Below, one piece after another: positions 6,758 through 9,976 of a stretch of 9,976 nucleotides of DNA. This DNA is from an uncultured Coriobacteriaceae bacterium (GTDB lineage Bacteria > Actinomycetota > Coriobacteriia > Coriobacteriales > Atopobiaceae). The notes beneath the pieces are model-generated. The model was not told the origin of the DNA, ran no database searches, and worked only from the letters and a program-made list of their open reading frames with translations. The DNA is taken from NCBI GenBank assembly GCA_902766805.1, contig CACXFF010000185.1, positions 1 to 9,976 of the forward strand. Direction: 5' to 3'. The stretch's first letter is position 1, and every line of letters begins with the position of its first letter. Both the position numbers and the translations under genes were made by a program.

Positions 6758-9700
6758 AGCTGCTACACGACCTGGTCGTTGATTACGCCGCGACCCATCC
6801 CGACAAGTCGGCGCTCGAGGGGCCGCGAGGCGTGATGAGCTACGGAGAGCTCGACGCGCGCAGCGCCGCGCTCTCCCGCCGGCTTACCGAGCTGGGCGCG
6901 GGCGAAGGCAGTGCGGTGGCGGTGTACGTCCCGCACATCAAGGAGATCATGCTGGGCTGCATCGCGGCGCTGCGCACGGGCTGCATCTTTGTGCCGTTCG
7001 ATGACGACTACCCGTCCAAGCGCCTGGAGTACATGCTCGAGGACGCCGGGATCGTCGCGCTGCTCACGACCCGCGAGCTGTGGGAGGCCAAGCCTTTGGA
7101 CTTCCCGCAGGACAAGGTCGTCTATCTCACGGAGGTGCCGGGCACGACCGAACCGACGCCTACGCCGGAGGGCCTGGGCTTGGACTCTCCGGCCATGCTG
7201 CTCTACACCTCGGGTACCACGGGCAAGCCCAAGGGCGTGCTGCACGCCCATCGGATGATGCTGCACATTGCCGACTGCTGCAAACGCTATCCCGACACGG
7301 CCATGGACGAACGTACGCGCAGCGGCGTCATGTCGAGCTTCCCCTTCGTCGCCACGGAGATGGTCCTCTTGGGGCCCTTGTCCTGTGGTGGCACGGTGTG
7401 CATCTCGCCAAAGGAGGCGCGCAACGACCTGGACGTCCTGCACCGCTTCTTCCGCGAGGCGCGCGTGACCCACGCGTTCCTGCCCTGCTCGCTGGCGGCG
7501 ATCATGGCCGAGGACTACGACATCTCGGGCATCTATGTCTATGCCGCGGGCGAGAAGCTGCGCAACTTCCACGCGCTCGTGCCCGGCAACGAGCTCATCA
7601 ACCTCTACGGCTCCACCGAGGTTGGCCCCATCATCTGCAAGCGCATCCGCGGCGACGAGGAGCGCATCCTCGTGGGCAAGCCGTATGACAACACCTCCAC
7701 CCTCATCGTGGATGATGACCTGAAGCCCGTGGCGGGTGGCGAGGTCGGCGAGCTGCTCGTGTCCAACGACTACATGTCCACGGGCTACCTCCACCTGCCC
7801 GAGCTCAGCGCCGAGAAATGGATCGTGCGCGACGGGGTGCGTTGGTTCCGCACGGGCGACCGCGCGGCCTACGCGAGCGACGGCGACATCGACATCCTTG
7901 GGCGCACCGACAACATGGTCAAGCTGCGGGGCTTCCGCATCGAGACCGGCGAGGTCGAGGCGCAGGTGGCCAACGCGGTCGCGCGCCTGGGCCTCACGGA
8001 CGTGGGCCAGGTCGTCGTGGTGGTCAAGACGGTGAGCGGCATCCAGCGCCTGACCTGCTACTACGAGGCCCCGCACGAGATCGACCGCGAGGCGGTCACG
8101 GCCGAGATTTCCGACTACCTCGCCGAATACATGCTGCCCGACCTGTGGATGCGCGTGGACGCGTTGCCGCGCAACCTCAACGGCAAGGTGATGCGCAACG
8201 AGCTTCCGCAGCCCGTGCTGCGGGTTGGCACCGTGAGCGGCATGGACAGCGAGGTCGTCGCACGCGTCGTGAGGACGGCTGCCGCGGTATTGGGCTGCAC
8301 GAACTACATTGGGCCCGAAGACCGCTTCACCGAACTGGGCGGCACGTCGCTCACCGCGATGAAGTTCGTCACGGAGCTGCGCGTGCAGGGCATCAAGATC
8401 GGCGCCGCCGAGGTGCTGCAGCACGACGTGCTCCGCGCGATTGCCGACGCGGCCGACGTCGCCTACGAGCAGCTCTGGACGTCCGCGGAGTACGACCGGG
8501 TGGTCCGCGACTTCGCCGCGCGCGGCGAGCACATCGAGAAGGTGCTGCCCATCTCCACCTGGCAGGACGAGTTGCTCTTCGAGCAGCTCATCTTCCCCGA
8601 AACCAACAACCGGCGCGCCGTGGTGGCCTTGGAGCTCGACGGCACCATCTCCGAGGAGCACCTGCGCGAGGCGCTCGACATCATCGCCCAGGAGTTCGAG
8701 GAGCTGCGCTCGTCGATCGTCTACCGCAAGGTGAGCGTCATCCAGCAGGTGATCACCGACCGCAGCATTCCACTGAAGGTCGTCGACAAGGAGAGCGTCG
8801 ACCTGCAGGAGCTCTACGAGCGCTATAACAGGATGCTCTACGCCCGGGTCGATCCTCAGCGCAACGTCATGCTCAAGATGCTCTGCCTGCATGCAGACGG
8901 CAAGAGCTTCCTCTACGTGATCTCGCAGCGAATCTCCGTGGGCCAGGCCCGGCGCCGGGCCTGTATCGCGCGGCTGATGCAGCTGCTAGAGGAGCGCGAA
9001 CCCGACAACGAGTCCATCAGCTGGTGGCGCGAGGTGCTCGAGCAGGCGCTGCGTGACCTGCCGGACGACGAGGGCGCGGAGCGCTTCTCGGTCAAGCAGG
9101 CGCACGTGATGGCGACAGAAGATGAGCACCCAGACATCCGCGTCTACTCGCACGACGCCGGCCCGGAGCTCGTGTTCGTTCACACGGCCAACACCGGCAG
9201 CGAGGCGTACTACCGCCTGGCGCGCCGGATCGAGGACAAGGTCTCGTTTTCTGCCATCAACACGTACAACCTCTACCACCCGGACGAGGCCGTGCATGGG
9301 ATCTCGGCGTTGGCAGCCCACTACATCAAGCTGCTCAAACGCCAGCAGCCCGAGGGGCCGTACCGGCTGGGTGGCTGGTGCTACGGCGGCGTGGTGGCGC
9401 ACGAGATGGCCTGCCAGCTGGAGGAGGCGGGGGAGGACGTGCGGCTGCTCGTCATGCTGGACTCCCATGCGCTGGACAGCGAACGGCTGCGCGAGGTCTC
9501 CAAGGGCATGCTGGCGGAGGTGAACCGCGCGTACTTCGAGACCTGTCCGCTCTTTGCCGAGCTGCGTGAGGGCGGCATGCTGGAGGCCATGGTGGACAAC
9601 GCCGCGCACGTGTCGGAAGACCTGCGGAGCCACACGCCGCGGCACTTCCACGGACGCACGCTGTACTTCAGGCCCGACGTGGTGCCTGCCGCCGCCAAAG

Positions 9701-9882
9701 GCGCGGACTACCAGTACTGGGCGACCTTCATGGAGTTCGAGGCGGGCAACTACGAGAACTACTGCGACCGCGACAAGCTCACCATCGTCCACACGCCCCA
9801 CGAGCACGACCTGATGATGGACGACGAGTCGCTCGACATCATCGTCCCCGCCCTCCTCTCGGCGGTCGAGTCCAGCAGCTGA
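6754..9882 (+). CDS. single-module NRPS, A-PCP-(degenerate half C)-TE
   Basis: This 1042-aa protein starts at GTG 6754, overlapping the previous stop by 4 bp, behind a strong Shine-Dalgarno (GGGGGAGG, 6740-6747), so it is probably translationally coupled to the first NRPS. The A domain (about 1-490) shows LLYTSGTTGKPKG (149-161), NLYGSTE (283-289), FRTGD (365-369), GRTDNMVKLRGFRIETGEVE (383-402) and Lys478. Its A4 region reads FPFVATEM (196-203) and appears to lack the Asp that binds an alpha-amino group, so the substrate may be a keto, aryl or other acid (inference). The PCP serine is Ser532 (LGGTSL). Residues about 595-770 look like only the N-terminal lobe of a condensation domain with the catalytic motif lost. 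The thioesterase (about 795-1038) has GGWCYGG with Cys876 as nucleophile, Asp903 (MLDSHA) and His1018 (HEHD), an alpha/beta-hydrolase triad. A-PCP-TE proteins of similar size release single building blocks or dimerise them; the intended product here is unknown. No upstream C domain could accept a chain from the first NRPS. Confidence 0.9.
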   Translation: MKLLHDLVVDYAATHPDKSALEGPRGVMSYGELDARSAALSRRLTELGAGEGSAVAVYVPHIKEIMLGCIAALRTGCIFVPFDDDYPSKRLEYMLEDAGIVALLTTRELWEAKPLDFPQDKVVYLTEVPGTTEPTPTPEGLGLDSPAMLLYTSGTTGKPKGVLHAHRMMLHIADCCKRYPDTAMDERTRSGVMSSFPFVATEMVLLGPLSCGGTVCISPKEARNDLDVLHRFFREARVTHAFLPCSLAAIMAEDYDISGIYVYAAGEKLRNFHALVPGNELINLYGSTEVGPIICKRIRGDEERILVGKPYDNTSTLIVDDDLKPVAGGEVGELLVSNDYMSTGYLHLPELSAEKWIVRDGVRWFRTGDRAAYASDGDIDILGRTDNMVKLRGFRIETGEVEAQVANAVARLGLTDVGQVVVVVKTVSGIQRLTCYYEAPHEIDREAVTAEISDYLAEYMLPDLWMRVDALPRNLNGKVMRNELPQPVLRVGTVSGMDSEVVARVVRTAAAVLGCTNYIGPEDRFTELGGTSLTAMKFVTELRVQGIKIGAAEVLQHDVLRAIADAADVAYEQLWTSAEYDRVVRDFAARGEHIEKVLPISTWQDELLFEQLIFPETNNRRAVVALELDGTISEEHLREALDIIAQEFEELRSSIVYRKVSVIQQVITDRSIPLKVVDKESVDLQELYERYNRMLYARVDPQRNVMLKMLCLHADGKSFLYVISQRISVGQARRRACIARLMQLLEEREPDNESISWWREVLEQALRDLPDDEGAERFSVKQAHVMATEDEHPDIRVYSHDAGPELVFVHTANTGSEAYYRLARRIEDKVSFSAINTYNLYHPDEAVHGISALAAHYIKLLKRQQPEGPYRLGGWCYGGVVAHEMACQLEEAGEDVRLLVMLDSHALDSERLREVSKGMLAEVNRAYFETCPLFAELREGGMLEAMVDNAAHVSEDLRSHTPRHFHGRTLYFRPDVVPAAAKGADYQYWATFMEFEAGNYENYCDRDKLTIVHTPHEHDLMMDDESLDIIVPALLSAVESSS
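8536..9063 (+). other. condensation-domain remnant (N-terminal lobe only) within the second NRPS
   Basis: Residues about 595-770 of the second NRPS keep the order of the first half of a C domain: an LPIS-type C1 start (598-601) followed by TWQDELLFEQ, a C2-like segment LREALDIIAQEFEELRSSIV (637-656), and a strand-helix unit where HHxxxDG should lie but which reads SQRISVG (724-730). The histidines and aspartate are gone. A WWREVLEQ helix (757-764) resembles the YWxxxL segment that normally follows the motif. The C-terminal lobe of about 250 residues is absent, and the TE begins at about 795. It can hardly catalyse condensation; a structural or docking role is possible. Assignment rests on motif order by eye. 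Confidence 0.5.
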
Positions 9883-9887
9883 GCTCC

Positions 9888-9926
9888 CTTTGTTACCGTA
9901 GAGCCTTTGGCTCTACGGTAACAAAG
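9888..9926. repeat. perfect 18-bp inverted repeat after the last gene, containing palindromic element copy 2
   Basis: CTTTGTTACCGTAGAGCC (9888-9905) is the exact reverse complement of GGCTCTACGGTAACAAAG (9909-9926), with TTT as the loop. It starts 6 nt after the stop codon of the second NRPS. Its inner 31 bp (9892-9922) has the same 14-3-14 plan and GTTACC/GGTAAC ends as the elements at 46-76 and 9946-9976. As RNA it would form a very stable stem and could stop transcription or protect the 3' end, but no T run follows on either strand. It may serve as both a 3' hairpin and a protein-binding palindrome. Confidence 0.7.
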
Positions 9927-9945
9927 TGTCGCCCGAATCAGCGCT

Positions 9946-9976
9946 GTTACCAGCAAGCCGAAGGCTCCGGGGTAAC
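9946..9976. repeat. 31-bp palindromic element, copy 3
   Basis: The left arm GTTACCAGCAAGCC (9946-9959), the centre GAA (9960-9962) and the right arm GGCTCCGGGGTAAC (9963-9976) form a 14-3-14 inverted repeat. The six outer and four inner base pairs are perfect and four positions between them are unpaired. The outer GTTACC/GGTAAC and inner AGCC/GGCT blocks are identical to copy 2 (9892-9922), 23 bp away, while the middle differs. The window ends exactly at the last base of this element. Confidence 0.55.

Noticed and set aside
6763..8892. Open reading frame of 709 codons on the - strand opposite the second NRPS
   Set aside because: Same composition effect; no domain motifs are seen, while the + strand frame has a full set of adenylation and PCP motifs.
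8536..9063. Half C domain as the result of a frameshift within this window
   Set aside because: The frame is open from PCP to TE and I saw no C-lobe motifs in other frames nearby, so an in-frame loss or fusion is more likely.
9892..9976. The two GTTACC hairpins as a CRISPR array fragment or integron attC sites
   Set aside because: There are only two units, with differing arm sequence and a 23-bp gap, so no repeat-spacer pattern. The ends do not match the GTTRRRY/RYYYAAC core sites of attC, and no cas or integrase gene is present.

Overview
This window is a compact, high-GC (roughly two-thirds G+C by eye) nonribosomal peptide synthetase (NRPS) locus, with every gene on the + strand. GC-rich codon choice, strong GGAGG-type ribosome binding sites and a GTG start overlapping the preceding stop suggest a high-GC bacterium. 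A gut-type actinobacterium such as a member of the Coriobacteriia is my best guess. This is inference: no rRNA or taxonomic marker gene is present.

Layout: an intrinsic terminator for a gene outside the window (18-45); a 31-bp palindromic element (46-76); an intergenic region with a weak possible promoter; a small STAS-domain protein (198-494); a 98-nt gap holding a 16-bp RNA hairpin that overlaps a possible 13-residue Arg-rich leader ORF (538-581); a dimodular NRPS of 2054 aa (593-6757); a second NRPS of 1042 aa whose GTG start overlaps the previous stop by 4 bp (6754-9882); and a 94-nt tail with two more palindromes built like the first (9892-9922, 9946-9976).

The first NRPS reads A-PCP-C-A-PCP-R. 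This is the organisation of enzymes that release a dipeptide aldehyde, which can cyclise to a pyrazinone (aureusimine/phevalin type) or act as a protease inhibitor. All core motifs are intact. The second NRPS reads A-PCP-(half C)-TE. It is odd in three ways: its adenylation pocket appears to lack the Asp that holds the amino group of alpha-amino acids; a remnant of only the N-terminal lobe of a condensation domain, without HHxxxDG, sits between PCP and TE; and the TE nucleophile is Cys rather than Ser. The operon therefore has two separate release domains (R and TE) and no visible condensation step joining the two proteins, so its chemistry is not that of a standard assembly line.

The STAS protein is probably an anti-sigma-factor antagonist, or acts in a related phospho-switch, and may control the operon. 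The window contains no phosphopantetheinyl transferase, transporter, kinase or phosphatase. The most unusual non-coding signal is the family of three 14-3-14 palindromes with GTTACC/GGTAAC ends that lie at both edges of the operon.
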